Source of the DNA: DAISJI01 sp964559835
GTDB taxonomy: Bacteria; Acidobacteriota; Terriglobia; Terriglobales; Acidobacteriaceae
DNA length: 37,726 bases
Direction: 5' to 3'
Assembly (NCBI GenBank): GCA_964559835.1
Contig: CAZLJE010000042.1
Span: 1 to 37,726 of the forward strand
A model generated the notes under the pieces. It saw nothing but the letters and a program-made list of their open reading frames with translations. It was not told where the DNA came from and searched no databases. The first letter of the stretch is position 1. Each line of letters starts with the position of its first letter. The translations under genes and the position numbers were made by a program. Below, one piece after another: positions 17,001 to 24,881 of this stretch.

Positions 17001-17602
17001 TCATGCCGTTGCAGGGCAACTTCCTGGGCAACTACGGGCCGAGCATCGGCGACCGTCGCCACGTACTGGTTGCGAACTTCGTATGGGAGATTCCCTGGTG
17101 GCGCGCGCAGCAGGGCTTTGTCGGCCACGTGATCGGCGGCTGGGAGGTCTCCGGTATCCAGAGCTGGCAAACTGGACTGCCGGCGACCGTCGCCAGCAAC
17201 CAACTGTTTGACCCAACGGGCGCCGGTTGCCTCGGGCCCTCACCCTGTGCGTTCCGCGCAAACCAGGTGGGCGATCCGACCCTCGGCGAACCGAAGAGCT
17301 TCGAGAACTGGTTCAACGCATCGGCATTCCAGGACCCGCGGCCTGGACAAACGTTCCAGCCGACGGAACACCCAGGCGCGCTTCGGCTGCCGGGCTTCTG
17401 GCGCACGGACTTGTCGCTGTTCAAGAACCTAAAGTTTACGGAGCGTTTCGCCGGGCAGCTCCGGCTGGAGTCGTTCAACACCTTCAACCACACCAACCCG
17501 ATCTGCTGCGCGTCGTTCACGACCAGCAGCACGCTTTACAACAAGATCCGTCAAGCTCGTGACCCGCGCATAATGCAGGTCGCAATGAAGGTGAGCTTCT
17601 AA
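14054..17602 (+). CDS. TonB-dependent receptor, Oar-like, with carboxypeptidase-regulatory domain (copy 2)
   Basis: A 1182-aa paralogue of the preceding gene with the same layout: signal peptide (ends GWAQ at residue 23), carboxypeptidase-regulatory domain (GDIAGTVTDSTGAVVPNATV), plug (VRELALNGRNWEQLV, YDPEYGRADAGQVNVITRGG) and a barrel ending in terminal Phe (VAMKVSF). Long blocks such as YEFWRNDALNARPFA and HIPYLRYHDFGGTIGGP are shared. Differences concentrate in surface-loop regions, for example a Cys-containing insert around GSCAAGSVGTPPNC that copy 1 lacks. That pattern fits duplication followed by change of ligand or of phage-exposed loops. The start is supported by GGGGAGGCAAC before ATG. 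It ends in its own terminator, so it forms a separate transcription unit. Confidence 0.92.
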   Translation: MRSTNILGIILVLAAVATAGWAQTTGGDIAGTVTDSTGAVVPNATVTITNTDRNSVVRTVKTNQTGNYSAPLLPIGNYSIRVEAPGFQKFHQTGIILNVGDKLTISPQMKVGSTGQEVTVEAATAEVQTQSPQASTLINGTQVRELALNGRNWEQLVLLSPGVSDAGNSDQLYVGAFAPQGTNLVTFSMNGGRREHNNFLIDGADNVDRGSNLTLLSFPSVESIAEFKVLRGQYDPEYGRADAGQVNVITRGGTSKLHGNAYEFWRNDALNARPFASKYPVLTPHIPYLRYHDFGGTIGGPIYIPKIYEQTNKTFFFFSEEARRNLTYTNGSAIVATPGMRNGQFLHPVCVAFDASNTCTATGTSIAVTNPVARAYIQDVFSKFPVPNNGTFGFTSTLRNVFNFREEIYRIDHMFSQRFTAYGKVLRDTIPTEEAVGLFTGAATDAIAGVNTTSTNSPGHQYSVRATISVSPTLLIEPGYNYSYGAITSNPIGLMASANSPNAAAAAKGVLPFPSTLARIPNVTLTGGTAAQSFGPYRDFNTNHTAFGNVTKVKGAHTLKFGGTYYHYNKSENAGGNNAATFAFNNNGLPGTGGAISFEQAWANFLLGRVGTFSQSSLDLVADINDNQFEYYGQDTWRIRPNLTFTFGARHSLFRQPTDGKGLLGQFDPAAYDPTKAPCITSTGRLDLIFSGGKVVSACNPNFDPLNGYIYPHPPAGVTGHVSPFGSKIGQEYNRGIAPRLGIAWDPWGDGKTSFRAGWGMFFDNGIIFGNAENDIFLGSGFVTNVSVTNALLTATTAGSCAAGSVGTPPNCVSTSAPQLQSRVPINYKYPYTSQWSLDVQHEVASGWVMDIGYYGNIGIHQPGFLDNNQPAINSYLGCTITSPCFSPNSPRTPIYAVNFTQTVGGVTFPALVSTANTNLLNAIRPFIGWNGGNQVINEYASNYHSLQTQLQKQFRGGSLVNISYTWSHGLTNYQADRSTGSIMPLQGNFLGNYGPSIGDRRHVLVANFVWEIPWWRAQQGFVGHVIGGWEVSGIQSWQTGLPATVASNQLFDPTGAGCLGPSPCAFRANQVGDPTLGEPKSFENWFNASAFQDPRPGQTFQPTEHPGALRLPGFWRTDLSLFKNLKFTERFAGQLRLESFNTFNHTNPICCASFTTSSTLYNKIRQARDPRIMQVAMKVSF

Positions 17603-17626
17603 CCAGAACGCAGCTGATATTCAACG

Positions 17627-17653
17627 GGCCTGGCATTCGCCGGGCCTTTTTTT
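17627..17653 (+). terminator. Intrinsic terminator after receptor 2
   Basis: GGCCTGGC (17627-17634) pairs with GCCGGGCC (17639-17646), with one G-U, around loop ATTC, and is followed by seven T (17647-17653). It starts 25 bp after the stop codon. Confidence 0.9.
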
Positions 17654-17791
17654 GTGCTCGCGCGCGCTGCTTTTTCTCCTCTGGCTTCATCTATATTTTT
17701 TGGCCCGTTCCCGCCCGGTGTTAAGCACCGCTGCTTTACCATAGGAATTAAGTGACGCCAGGTGTGAAGGGGAGACGTCGGCTCGCACTGT

Positions 17792-17820
17792 AAGTAAGCG
17801 CTTACTTGTGGCTGTATAAT
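17792..17820 (+). promoter_or_regulatory. Promoter with TetR-type operator for the efflux operon
   Basis: AAGTAAGCGCTTACTT (17792-17807) is a perfect 16-bp palindrome of the kind bound by TetR/AcrR-family repressors. Seven bases after it is a consensus -10 box TATAAT (17815-17820), so the operator covers the -35/spacer region and its occupation would block transcription. The start codon of the TolC-like gene is about 170 bp further on, giving a long 5' leader. No TetR gene lies in the window. Confidence 0.75.
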
Positions 17821-17993
17821 ACGCAGACACCGCCGCTTGAACGCGTCACAACTCGGCAGGACGGCGGGGCCAATGCGCGTTGCCGTCTTAATACATTTAC
17901 CCTGAAGGGCTAGTCTCTGCCGTTCCGCTCCAGCAAGCGGGAGCTGTCGCATCGTTCCGCAATCGCGGGCTTGGACGAGAAAGAGGAAGACTG

Positions 17994-19514
17994 TTGATCG
18001 CTGACGAACTTCATCCATTCCGGCCGTCATCGTTCTCTGTTGTTTTCGCCTCATTGATTTTCGCCGTTTTATTCTGCGTTTTCGGCGCCGTCGCGCACGG
18101 CCAGGCGTCGCCGACCGCACCTTCGACCAGTGTTCCGGGATCGTTCAACGCGCCGTCGGCCAGCGCTCCGGCGCCGCTGAGCGGGTCGTCGACTTCCTTC
18201 CAGGAATCACAGAACCCGCTCTTTGGCAGCGTGCCGCAGGGGAAGCCGACGGGCGGCGTCATCACCCTCACGCCGCTCGATGCCATCCAGCGCGGCCTCA
18301 AGTACAACCTTGCTCTCCTGTTCTCGCGGCAGGCGACGGAGACTGCCGAAGGCGCACGCTGGCGCGCCCTCGGCGACGTACTGCCGAATTTCGATGGCCG
18401 TGTCGCCGAAACCTCCCAGCAGATCAATCTTGCAGCCTTCGGACTCTCCGTGCCCGGCTTCCCCAACATCGTCGGTCCCTTTTCGATCTTTGACGCCCGC
18501 GTGCTCGGCACCGCTTCCGTCGATCTGAAGAACATCGCGACCTACCGATCGCGCGTCGAGCAACTCGCATCGGCAAAGCTGGACGTGCAGAACGCCCGTG
18601 ACCTGATCGTGCTGGTGGTCGGCGGCGAGTACATGCAGGTGCTCGCGACTAGCGCGCGCGTGGTCACCACGAGGGCGCAACTTCAGACCGCTCAGACACT
18701 CCTCACCCAGGCCCAGGACATGAAGAACGCGGGGATGACCCCGGCCATCGACGTGCTGCGCGCGCAGGTCGAGGTGCAATTCCAGCAGCAGCGCGTCATC
18801 GCCGCCATCAACTCATTCGAAACACAGAAGCTGCAGCTCGCTCGCATGATCGGATTGCCCATCGGCCAGCAATTCCAGTTGACCGACAACATCCCGCTCA
18901 CGCCGTCGCCGCCCATGACGATTGAAGACGCGCTGGACCGCGCGTATCGCGACCGCCCGGATTACCAGAGCGCGAAGGCACAGATGCGCGCGGCGGAGCA
19001 GTCGAAGCGTGCCGCGACCGGCGAAGCGTTGCCGTCATTGCAGTTCAACGCCGATTACGGCATCCTCGGGCGCCGCCCGACCGGAGGGCACGGTACCTAC
19101 ACTGCCACTGCCGGGCTTAAGATCCCGATCTTCCAGGGCGGACGCGTGCGCGGCGACATCATGCAGGCCGACGCCCTGCTGAAACGCCGCGGCGACGAAG
19201 TCGATGATCTGCGCGGACGCATCGAGTTCGAGGTCCGGTCCGCCTTCCTCGACTTGCAATCCGCCGCCGACCAGGTGAAGGTCGCGCAAAGCAATACTCA
19301 ACTGGCGCAGCAGACTCTGACCCAGGCGCAAGACCGTTTCCGCGCCGGGGTCACCAACAACATCGAGGTGGTGCAGGCGCAGGAGTCCATCGCCTCGGCC
19401 AACGAGAATTTCATCAACAGCACTTTTAGTTACAACATCGCCAAGCTTTCGCTGGCGCGAGCGCTCGGGATCGCCGAGCGCGCCGTGACCGACTTTCTTG
19501 GAGGGAAGCCATAA
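17994..19514 (+). CDS. TolC-family outer-membrane efflux protein
   Basis: A 506-aa outer-membrane factor. A signal-type hydrophobic segment (residues 14-37, ending VAHGQA) is followed by a Ser/Ala/Pro-rich low-complexity stretch (38-72). Two OEP repeats follow (about 90-290 and 305-500) with long alpha-helical heptads (LQTAQTLLTQAQDMKNAGM and TQLAQQTLTQAQDRFRAGV mark the repeat ends). It forms the trimeric exit duct of a tripartite pump. The start is TTG at 17994 with AGAGGAAGA upstream; the first ATG options lie too far inside. Its stop overlaps the ATG of the EmrA-like gene by one base (TAATG), so the two are coupled. No lipobox cysteine was seen. Confidence 0.92.
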   Translation: MIADELHPFRPSSFSVVFASLIFAVLFCVFGAVAHGQASPTAPSTSVPGSFNAPSASAPAPLSGSSTSFQESQNPLFGSVPQGKPTGGVITLTPLDAIQRGLKYNLALLFSRQATETAEGARWRALGDVLPNFDGRVAETSQQINLAAFGLSVPGFPNIVGPFSIFDARVLGTASVDLKNIATYRSRVEQLASAKLDVQNARDLIVLVVGGEYMQVLATSARVVTTRAQLQTAQTLLTQAQDMKNAGMTPAIDVLRAQVEVQFQQQRVIAAINSFETQKLQLARMIGLPIGQQFQLTDNIPLTPSPPMTIEDALDRAYRDRPDYQSAKAQMRAAEQSKRAATGEALPSLQFNADYGILGRRPTGGHGTYTATAGLKIPIFQGGRVRGDIMQADALLKRRGDEVDDLRGRIEFEVRSAFLDLQSAADQVKVAQSNTQLAQQTLTQAQDRFRAGVTNNIEVVQAQESIASANENFINSTFSYNIAKLSLARALGIAERAVTDFLGGKP

Positions 19515-20746
19515 TGGCCGATTCATACGAAGAGGGCAGCACCAAGGTCGTTGAAGAGGCCCGGGAGCCGTGGCCGGAGGAGACCGAGGAAGTAGGCGCT
19601 CGCCATAAAACAAAGTCCTATTTCCGCGAGCATCCGGGCGCGAAATGGTTTCTGATTTTCCTGGTGGTCGTGGCCGCCACCGCGGCTGTTCTTCTCTGGC
19701 ACCATTATTCGATCCGCGAAACGACCGACGACGCGCAGGTAGACGCGCACATCGCCAGCATTTCCTCCCGCGTAACCGGCACGGTGGTCAAGGTCAACGT
19801 GGACAACAACCAGTTCGTCAAGGCCGGGACCGTGCTGGTCCAGCTTGATCCCAAGGACTACGTGGTCGCTGTGCAGCGCGCGCAAGCCGAACTCGCCGAC
19901 GCCGCGGCCAGCGAGCGCGCCGCCCGCACGACGGTCCCCATTACAACGACAAGCACCCGCAGCGCCGTCGAGATGGCGCAGGCCAACCTCTCTGCCGCGC
20001 AGAAGCAGGTGGCCATGGCGAATGCCCGTCTGCGCGAAGCGGAGGCCAATCATACGAAAGCGGCGCAGGACCTCGAGCGCATGCGCCAGTTGGTCGCAAA
20101 GGACGAAGTTTCGCGGCAGCAGTACGACACCGCCGTAGCCGCGGAAAAAGCCGCTCGCGCCAGCGTCGACGCCGCTTCCGCCGCCGTAGCCAGTACGCAG
20201 AGCCAGGTTGCACAGGCCGAGGCAGCGGTTCGGCAGGCGCAGACCGCGCCCCAGCAGGTGGCTGTGACCGAAGCCCGCGTGGGGTCGGCCCAGGCAAGCG
20301 TAGGCAAATCGCAGGCTAACCTTGCGCAGGCGCAACTCAACGTGCAGTACACGACCATCGTCGCGCCCATCGACGGCATCGTCAGCAAGCGCAGCGTCGA
20401 GCTCGGCCAGGTCGTACAGCCCGGGCAGCCGCTGATGGCCATCGTCGATCTGTCCGACATCTGGGTGACTGCGAATTACAAGGAGACCCAACTCGAGCGG
20501 ATGAAAGTGGGTCAGCCTGCCACCATCCACGTGGACGCCTTTAACCGCGATTACAAGGGACACGTCGACTCCATCGGCGGCGGCACCGGAGCGCGCTTCA
20601 GCCTCCTCCCGCCGGAGAACGCGACCGGCAATTACGTGAAAGTGGTGCAACGCGTCCCGGTCAAGGTCGTCTTTGAACCCGGCCAGGACATCAGTTCCCT
20701 AAGACCGGGTATGTCGGCGGTTGTGACGGTACTCACGAACAGGTAA
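19514..20746 (+). CDS. EmrA/HlyD-family membrane-fusion protein
   Basis: A 410-aa periplasmic adaptor. A cytoplasmic N-terminus (1-43) precedes one membrane anchor at about residues 44-62 (KWFLIFLVVVAATAAVLLW). The lipoyl half (TDDAQVDAHIASISSRVTG) comes next, then a long Ala/Gln-rich coiled-coil hairpin (about 110-265), the second lipoyl half (TTIVAPIDGIVSKRSVELGQ) and a beta-barrel domain. This is the layout of EmrA, which links an inner-membrane MFS pump to TolC. It lies between the TolC-like and EmrB-like genes with a 1-bp overlap and a 3-bp gap. Confidence 0.94.
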   Translation: MADSYEEGSTKVVEEAREPWPEETEEVGARHKTKSYFREHPGAKWFLIFLVVVAATAAVLLWHHYSIRETTDDAQVDAHIASISSRVTGTVVKVNVDNNQFVKAGTVLVQLDPKDYVVAVQRAQAELADAAASERAARTTVPITTTSTRSAVEMAQANLSAAQKQVAMANARLREAEANHTKAAQDLERMRQLVAKDEVSRQQYDTAVAAEKAARASVDAASAAVASTQSQVAQAEAAVRQAQTAPQQVAVTEARVGSAQASVGKSQANLAQAQLNVQYTTIVAPIDGIVSKRSVELGQVVQPGQPLMAIVDLSDIWVTANYKETQLERMKVGQPATIHVDAFNRDYKGHVDSIGGGTGARFSLLPPENATGNYVKVVQRVPVKVVFEPGQDISSLRPGMSAVVTVLTNR

Positions 20747-20749
20747 CCC

Positions 20750-22303
20750 ATGCCGCAGCGCGAACGGTACGTCAACCCGTGGATCATCGCCATCTCGGTG
20801 ATGCTCGGCACCTTCCTCGAGGTGCTGGACACGACCGTTGTCAACGTGTCGCTGCCGCACATTGCCGGCAACCTGTCGGCGACCGTCGACGAATCCACCT
20901 GGGTGCTGACGTCGTACCTTGTGGCCAACGCCATCATCCTGCCGATGACCGGATGGCTGGCGAGCCGCTTCGGCCGCAAGCGCATGCTGATGACGTCAAT
21001 CACCGGCTTCACCCTGTCGTCGTTCATGTGCGGCTTGGCGCCCAACCTGCCCTTCCTCATCATCTTTCGCGTGATCCAGGGCGCGACCGGCGGCGGACTT
21101 CAGCCGCTTTCGCAAGCGATCATGCTCGAGGCGTTCCCGCCCGAGCAGCGCGGCAAAGCGATGGCGTTTTGGGGGCTCGGGATCGTCGTCGCGCCGATGC
21201 TCGGGCCCGTGCTCGGCGGTTGGATCACCGATAACTACAGCTGGCGCTGGATCTTCTACATCAACTTGCCCATCGGGATCGCGGCCCTGCTCATGTCGAA
21301 GACGTTCATCTTCGATCCCGGCTACATCGCCCGCAAGACCGAGCGCGTCGACTACTGGGGCATTGGCTTTCTCGCCGTCGGCATCGCCGCCCTGCAGATC
21401 ATGCTCGACAAGGGCCAGGAAGAAGACTGGTTCGGCTCGCACTTCATCATCTGGCTCTGCGTCTTCTGCGTCGTGGGGCTGGTGGCGTTCGTCATACGCG
21501 AGCTGACCAACGAACACCCTATCGTCGACCTGCGCGTGTTCCGGGTGCGGACCTATGCCACCGGTGTCTTCATGATGACCGTGCTCGGATACGTGCTCTA
21601 CGGCAGCACGGTGCTGTTGCCGATCTTCTTGCAGGAAGGACTCGGATATCCATCGTTGCAGGCGGGATTGGCGATGCTGCCGCGCGGCCTCGGATCGTTC
21701 ATTGCCATGCCTATTGTCGGCGTGCTGATGAGCAAAATAGAGGCGCGCAAGCTGCTGTTCGTCGGGTTCTGCGTGGCCGCGTATGCCATGTGGGACCTCG
21801 GGAGGATCAACCTCAACGCAGGCTACTGGGACATTTTCTGGCCCCAGTTCATCCAGGGGACGTCGCTCGGATTTCTGTTCGTGCCCCTGACGACGATCAC
21901 GCACAGCCCGATCTCGCGCGAGCGCATGGGAAACGCCACCAGTATTTTCAATCTCATGCGTAACATCGGCGGTAGCGTCGGCATTGCCATGGTCACGACG
22001 ATGGTTGCGCGCGACACCCAGCGCAACATCAACGTGCTTGGCGCCAACGTCACCCCTTTCAATACCGCCGCGCAGCAGATGTATCAAGCCATTCGGGGAG
22101 GACTTGCCGCAGCCGGCTCCGATCTGTCGACCGCAGGCCAGCAAGCCTACGCCGCGATCTTCGGGCAGGTCGCCGCGCAGGCGAACATGATCGCCACCGT
22201 CAACGCCTTCCGCCTGCTCGGGATCATGTTTCTGTGCTGTGTGCCGCTGATCTTATTGATGAAGTCGGCCAAGGGCGGCGGTGGCGGGGCGATGATGCAT
22301 TGA
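20750..22303 (+). CDS. EmrB/QacA-family (DHA2) MFS multidrug transporter
   Basis: A 517-aa 14-helix proton antiporter. DHA2 motifs are visible: motif D1 LDTTVVNVSLPHIAGNL in helix 1, motif A GWLASRFGRKRML between helices 2 and 3, and motif C GPVLGGWI in helix 5. It starts 3 bp after the EmrA-like gene and completes the tripartite pump. Substrates are probably hydrophobic or amphipathic compounds; the actual range is not deducible. The gene ends at the edge of a word-repeat region with no T-run terminator, facing the minus-strand gene at 22412. Confidence 0.94.
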   Translation: MPQRERYVNPWIIAISVMLGTFLEVLDTTVVNVSLPHIAGNLSATVDESTWVLTSYLVANAIILPMTGWLASRFGRKRMLMTSITGFTLSSFMCGLAPNLPFLIIFRVIQGATGGGLQPLSQAIMLEAFPPEQRGKAMAFWGLGIVVAPMLGPVLGGWITDNYSWRWIFYINLPIGIAALLMSKTFIFDPGYIARKTERVDYWGIGFLAVGIAALQIMLDKGQEEDWFGSHFIIWLCVFCVVGLVAFVIRELTNEHPIVDLRVFRVRTYATGVFMMTVLGYVLYGSTVLLPIFLQEGLGYPSLQAGLAMLPRGLGSFIAMPIVGVLMSKIEARKLLFVGFCVAAYAMWDLGRINLNAGYWDIFWPQFIQGTSLGFLFVPLTTITHSPISRERMGNATSIFNLMRNIGGSVGIAMVTTMVARDTQRNINVLGANVTPFNTAAQQMYQAIRGGLAAAGSDLSTAGQQAYAAIFGQVAAQANMIATVNAFRLLGIMFLCCVPLILLMKSAKGGGGGAMMH

Positions 22304-22408
22304 GAATTGGGTGAGTTGCTGACTTGCTGATTGGGTGATTTGGGGCGGGGCAGTACCGATATCAGGGATTGCTGCAAATTCAGATTTCCAGATTTCCAGA
22401 TCTCCAGA
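22304..22408. repeat. Word repeats between convergent genes
   Basis: Directly after the emrB-like stop there is a run of TTGGGTGAGTTGCTGACTTG and similar words (22305-22344). Then come a short unique core and three TTCCAGAT-type words (22382-22408). They fill the 108-bp gap between two convergent genes and resemble the other spacer repeats, though here a clear hairpin is not obvious. Confidence 0.6.
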
Positions 22409-22411
22409 TGA

Positions 22412-22858
22412 TTACGATTGTCCCGAGATTTTCACCCTGAGTTCTTCCGGGATCCGGTCGCGTACGCGTTCGGGCAGGCGATCGTGAACGACGCGCGCGC
22501 CGTGCAGGGCGGCATCCACCATGACCAGCGGAGCTGGGGTCGCGACCGCGACGATCAGCCAAACCAGCGCTGAGAGCGCAAATCCAGCCAGTGCTGCGAG
22601 TTCCAGCACCAGCGCGTGTCGCGGCTCGAAGTGGACGATGGCGCCGAAGGCAAGCAGGAAAACGAAGGCGGATACCGCGGTCAGGACGATGAGACCGACG
22701 TCGATGGTGCGGTGCAGGCGCTGCCGCGACCGGCAGTGCTCACATTCCGCAAAGTGTTGTTCGTAGTCGCCGCGCATCTCCGGCGTGATGCCGGAAATGT
22801 CGTATCGCCAGCCGGCAAGTATGTCGCCGACGATCTTATCGGTACATTGTCCCTTCAT
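22412..22858 (-). CDS. Small membrane protein with zinc-finger-like (anti-sigma type) N-terminus
   Basis: A 148-aa protein of unknown function. H35, C39 and C42 form the HxxxCxxC motif seen in zf-HC2/anti-sigma-factor N-termini (EQHFAECEHC). Two hydrophobic segments follow, at about 53-76 and 82-107, then a charged cytoplasmic tail. The family resemblance suggests a membrane-held zinc protein, but no sigma factor gene is nearby, so a regulatory role is not supported by context. It starts 4 bp after the stop of the metallo-hydrolase gene and is almost certainly co-transcribed with it. Confidence 0.75.
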   Translation of the reverse strand: MKGQCTDKIVGDILAGWRYDISGITPEMRGDYEQHFAECEHCRSRQRLHRTIDVGLIVLTAVSAFVFLLAFGAIVHFEPRHALVLELAALAGFALSALVWLIVAVATPAPLVMVDAALHGARVVHDRLPERVRDRIPEELRVKISGQS

Positions 22859-22862
22859 CGTT

Positions 22863-23666
22863 TCACAGCCTGATCGGCGCCAGAGGAGTGTGTTGCGTCG
22901 CCAGGCTCAGGCGGTTCCGCAGCAGGTCCTGGCGGTCGGCCAGCGCCTGCTCCGCCGCGTTCCGCGCCAGGTCCGGGTGGTTGTTCGCCTCGGAAAGATG
23001 CGCCAATATCAGGAACGCGGCACTCCCATCATAGTCTCTGGAGAAGAATTGCGCGAGAGCGTCATTCGACAGGTGGCCGGTGCGGCTCATCACCCGCTGC
23101 TTCACCACCCACGGATACGGCCCGCCGCGCAGCATTTCCACATCGTGGTTCGATTCGATCATTAACCCGTCGCAGCCTCGTATGTTGTCCACAACGCTGC
23201 GCGGCATGTATCCCAGGTCGGTCACGATCCCGATCTTCACGCCCTCGGCCCGGAAGGTGAACCCGACAGGATCGACTGCGTCGTGCGGGATGGTGAACGG
23301 GCTGACCGTCACGTCGCCGATGGTGAACGCCTTCCCTGCCTGGAATATCTCCACCTTCTTCAGTTGCGGCTTGACACGCGTTTCCTTGTCGCGTGCCCAG
23401 TGCTGCCATTCGGCGTACGTCGCGCCGGTCATGTAGACCGGGATGTCCAGCTTCCGCGCGAGCACCCACAGGCCGTTGACGTGGTCGGAATGTTCGTGCG
23501 AGATGACGATGGCGCTGATGGCCAGCGGGTCTTCGCCTACGGCAACCATGCGTTTCATGGTCTCGCGGCAGGAAAGCCCGCAGTCGACGAGGATGCGGGT
23601 GCTGCTCGTCGCCAGGACAGTGCTGTTCCCCTTGCTTCCGCTGGCCAGCACCGTGAAAGAAACCAT
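22863..23666 (-). CDS. Metallo-beta-lactamase-fold hydrolase (YycJ/WalJ-like)
   Basis: A 267-aa MBL-fold protein. It opens with FTVLASGSKGNST, typical of the YycJ group, and has the metal motif H57-x-H59-x-D61-H62 (ISHEHSDHVNG), then PHDAVDPVGF, GIVTDLG and the late histidine in ILAHLSEANNHP. Relatives are putative DNA or RNA exonucleases; the exact substrate is unresolved. It leads a two-gene unit with the small membrane protein downstream. The ribosome site before ATG 23666 is weak. Confidence 0.88.
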   Translation of the reverse strand: MVSFTVLASGSKGNSTVLATSSTRILVDCGLSCRETMKRMVAVGEDPLAISAIVISHEHSDHVNGLWVLARKLDIPVYMTGATYAEWQHWARDKETRVKPQLKKVEIFQAGKAFTIGDVTVSPFTIPHDAVDPVGFTFRAEGVKIGIVTDLGYMPRSVVDNIRGCDGLMIESNHDVEMLRGGPYPWVVKQRVMSRTGHLSNDALAQFFSRDYDGSAAFLILAHLSEANNHPDLARNAAEQALADRQDLLRNRLSLATQHTPLAPIRL

Positions 23667-23742
23667 ACGCGGAGCATAGCGGGAACTCAGGTTGCGCGGG
23701 AGTAACTATCTAGTTATCAGACGTGGAAAACGTGCAAAAGCG

Positions 23743-23976
23743 CTAGGCCGTCTTGCGCTTGCGACCATTGCGCCTTCTCGTGAGTTGCAACACAGCGCGC
23801 AACGTGTCGTTCACTTCTTTAGCGTTCGAGAACTCGCTGGCAACGTCGGGATCGAGCAACACAAGGTTTGTCCCAGCCGCGAACTTGGCAGCATGCTTGC
23901 CGCGTACACCACCGCTGAAATCGTACTCGTATCTCATCCCGTCGGAATAGCGTTTGACTTTAGTCGTTTTCTTCAT
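23743..23976 (-). CDS. Small antitoxin-like protein (YDFSxGVRGK family)
   Basis: A 77-aa basic protein with the core YEYDFSGGVRGKHAAKFAAG, then NLVLLDPDVASEF, NAKEVNDTLRAVLQL and an Arg/Lys-rich tail. I recognise this as a recurrent family of uncharacterised small proteins that resemble antitoxins (short beta part, an LDPDVA segment, an ARC-like helix). The function is not established. It is the last gene of the cassette, 25 bp after the DUF3467 gene. The start is uncertain: ATG 23976 gives the expected family length, 23937 would begin at MRYEYDF, and 24042 would overlap the previous gene. Base composition is visibly lower in GC than the flanking operons. Confidence 0.65.
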   Translation of the reverse strand: MKKTTKVKRYSDGMRYEYDFSGGVRGKHAAKFAAGTNLVLLDPDVASEFSNAKEVNDTLRAVLQLTRRRNGRKRKTA

Positions 23977-24001
23977 ACCGTCGGCGCTCAGCGCGAGTGG
24001 G

Positions 24002-24367
24002 TTAGCTGGCTGGTACGGTTGGTACTCCTTCCAAACCCACACCTTGGGGCACTTGAATCTTACCGAATTGGGCTTCGTATTTCTGAACCGACGAAGCGAG
24101 AATCAGCGTGACCAGCTTCGCTTCTAGCGGGGCCATTGAAACCCTCGCTTTCATTTCGACCGGTAGTGTTCCGTCAGGAGTTCCGCCGACGGTTTCCCCG
24201 AAGCTCAGATAAATGTCGAATGCAGTAAAACCCGACTGAACAAAGTTGCTATAGATCGACTTGAAATCAGGCGAATTCGTAAACACCTGCTTCAGTTGTG
24301 CTTGTGTGGGACCGGCTTGTGAGCCGTCCCCACTTCCGGTAGTGCTCTTCTTTGCTTTACGCGGCAT
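24002..24367 (-). CDS. DUF3467-like protein
   Basis: A 121-aa protein. After a basic, Gly/Ser-rich N-terminus (MPRKAKKSTTGSGDGSQ), the segment SIYSNFVQSGFTAFDIYLSFGE, the middle ARVSMAPLEAKLVTLIL and the end KYEAQFGKIQVP match the DUF3467 pattern (a strand-rich first half, then a helix, then YExxFGxI). DUF3467 has no assigned function. Its start overlaps the 3' end of the XRE gene by 11 bp, so it is translationally linked to the regulator. It is the third gene of the four-gene cassette. Confidence 0.75.
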   Translation of the reverse strand: MPRKAKKSTTGSGDGSQAGPTQAQLKQVFTNSPDFKSIYSNFVQSGFTAFDIYLSFGETVGGTPDGTLPVEMKARVSMAPLEAKLVTLILASSVQKYEAQFGKIQVPQGVGLEGVPTVPAS

Positions 24368-24881
24368 ATGCTGATTGTCCTATCTCGACAGATCTCGTTA
24401 TAGCGGCATTAGAGACTTGCTCTTTCGCGTGCGACGCGACAAACGGAACTGATGTTTCTTGTGGTGGTCTGTAGAATCCCCAATTCGGACCAAGAGCAAC
24501 CGCTTGACCAACGAACTGCACGGGGCTGGCGAAATCAAACATGTCTCGCGGTTGACCAGATTTTTCCCACGATGTGCGAAACACTTCGCCGCCAATGGGT
24601 CCGTTCTCGTTATTGGGATCATTGTCGTCATAGGCAACGACGGCGACTTTCATTCCGAGCGCACGTGCACATCGAACCATACTTTCAACGCTGAGATTGC
24701 CAGGGTCATTTAGCAATTTTGATACGCGACTCTTCCCCACTCCCAATTTCTTCGCATATTCCTTTCTGTCGAGCGGAATGCCCTCCAGTTTGAGTTCAAC
24801 CTGCGCGGCAAAATCGGCGGCAATACTATATGCAAAATTGGCAGTGCTGTTTGCCGTCCAATGACGGGTCGATTTGGTCAT
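24357..24881 (-). CDS. XRE-family helix-turn-helix regulator (antitoxin-like)
   Basis: A 174-aa protein. A Cro/CI-type HTH spans about residues 33-78 (LDRKEYAKKLGVGKSRVSKL, then LSVESMVRCARALGMKV). A C-terminal part of about 95 residues lacks a recognised domain. The start at 24881 is supported by AGGGAG nine bases upstream and by a 4-base ATGA overlap with the stop of the preceding gene. It is the second gene of the cassette, after a RelE/HigB-like candidate, which is the HigB-HigA gene order. It is the likely binder of the paired sites at 25375-25430. Confidence 0.82.
   Translation of the reverse strand: MTKSTRHWTANSTANFAYSIAADFAAQVELKLEGIPLDRKEYAKKLGVGKSRVSKLLNDPGNLSVESMVRCARALGMKVAVVAYDDNDPNNENGPIGGEVFRTSWEKSGQPRDMFDFASPVQFVGQAVALGPNWGFYRPPQETSVPFVASHAKEQVSNAAITRSVEIGQSAYAA

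Noticed and set aside
20996..22144. A 382-codon minus-strand open frame across the emrB-like gene
   Set aside because: It is antisense to a complete 14-helix transporter. No family resemblance.
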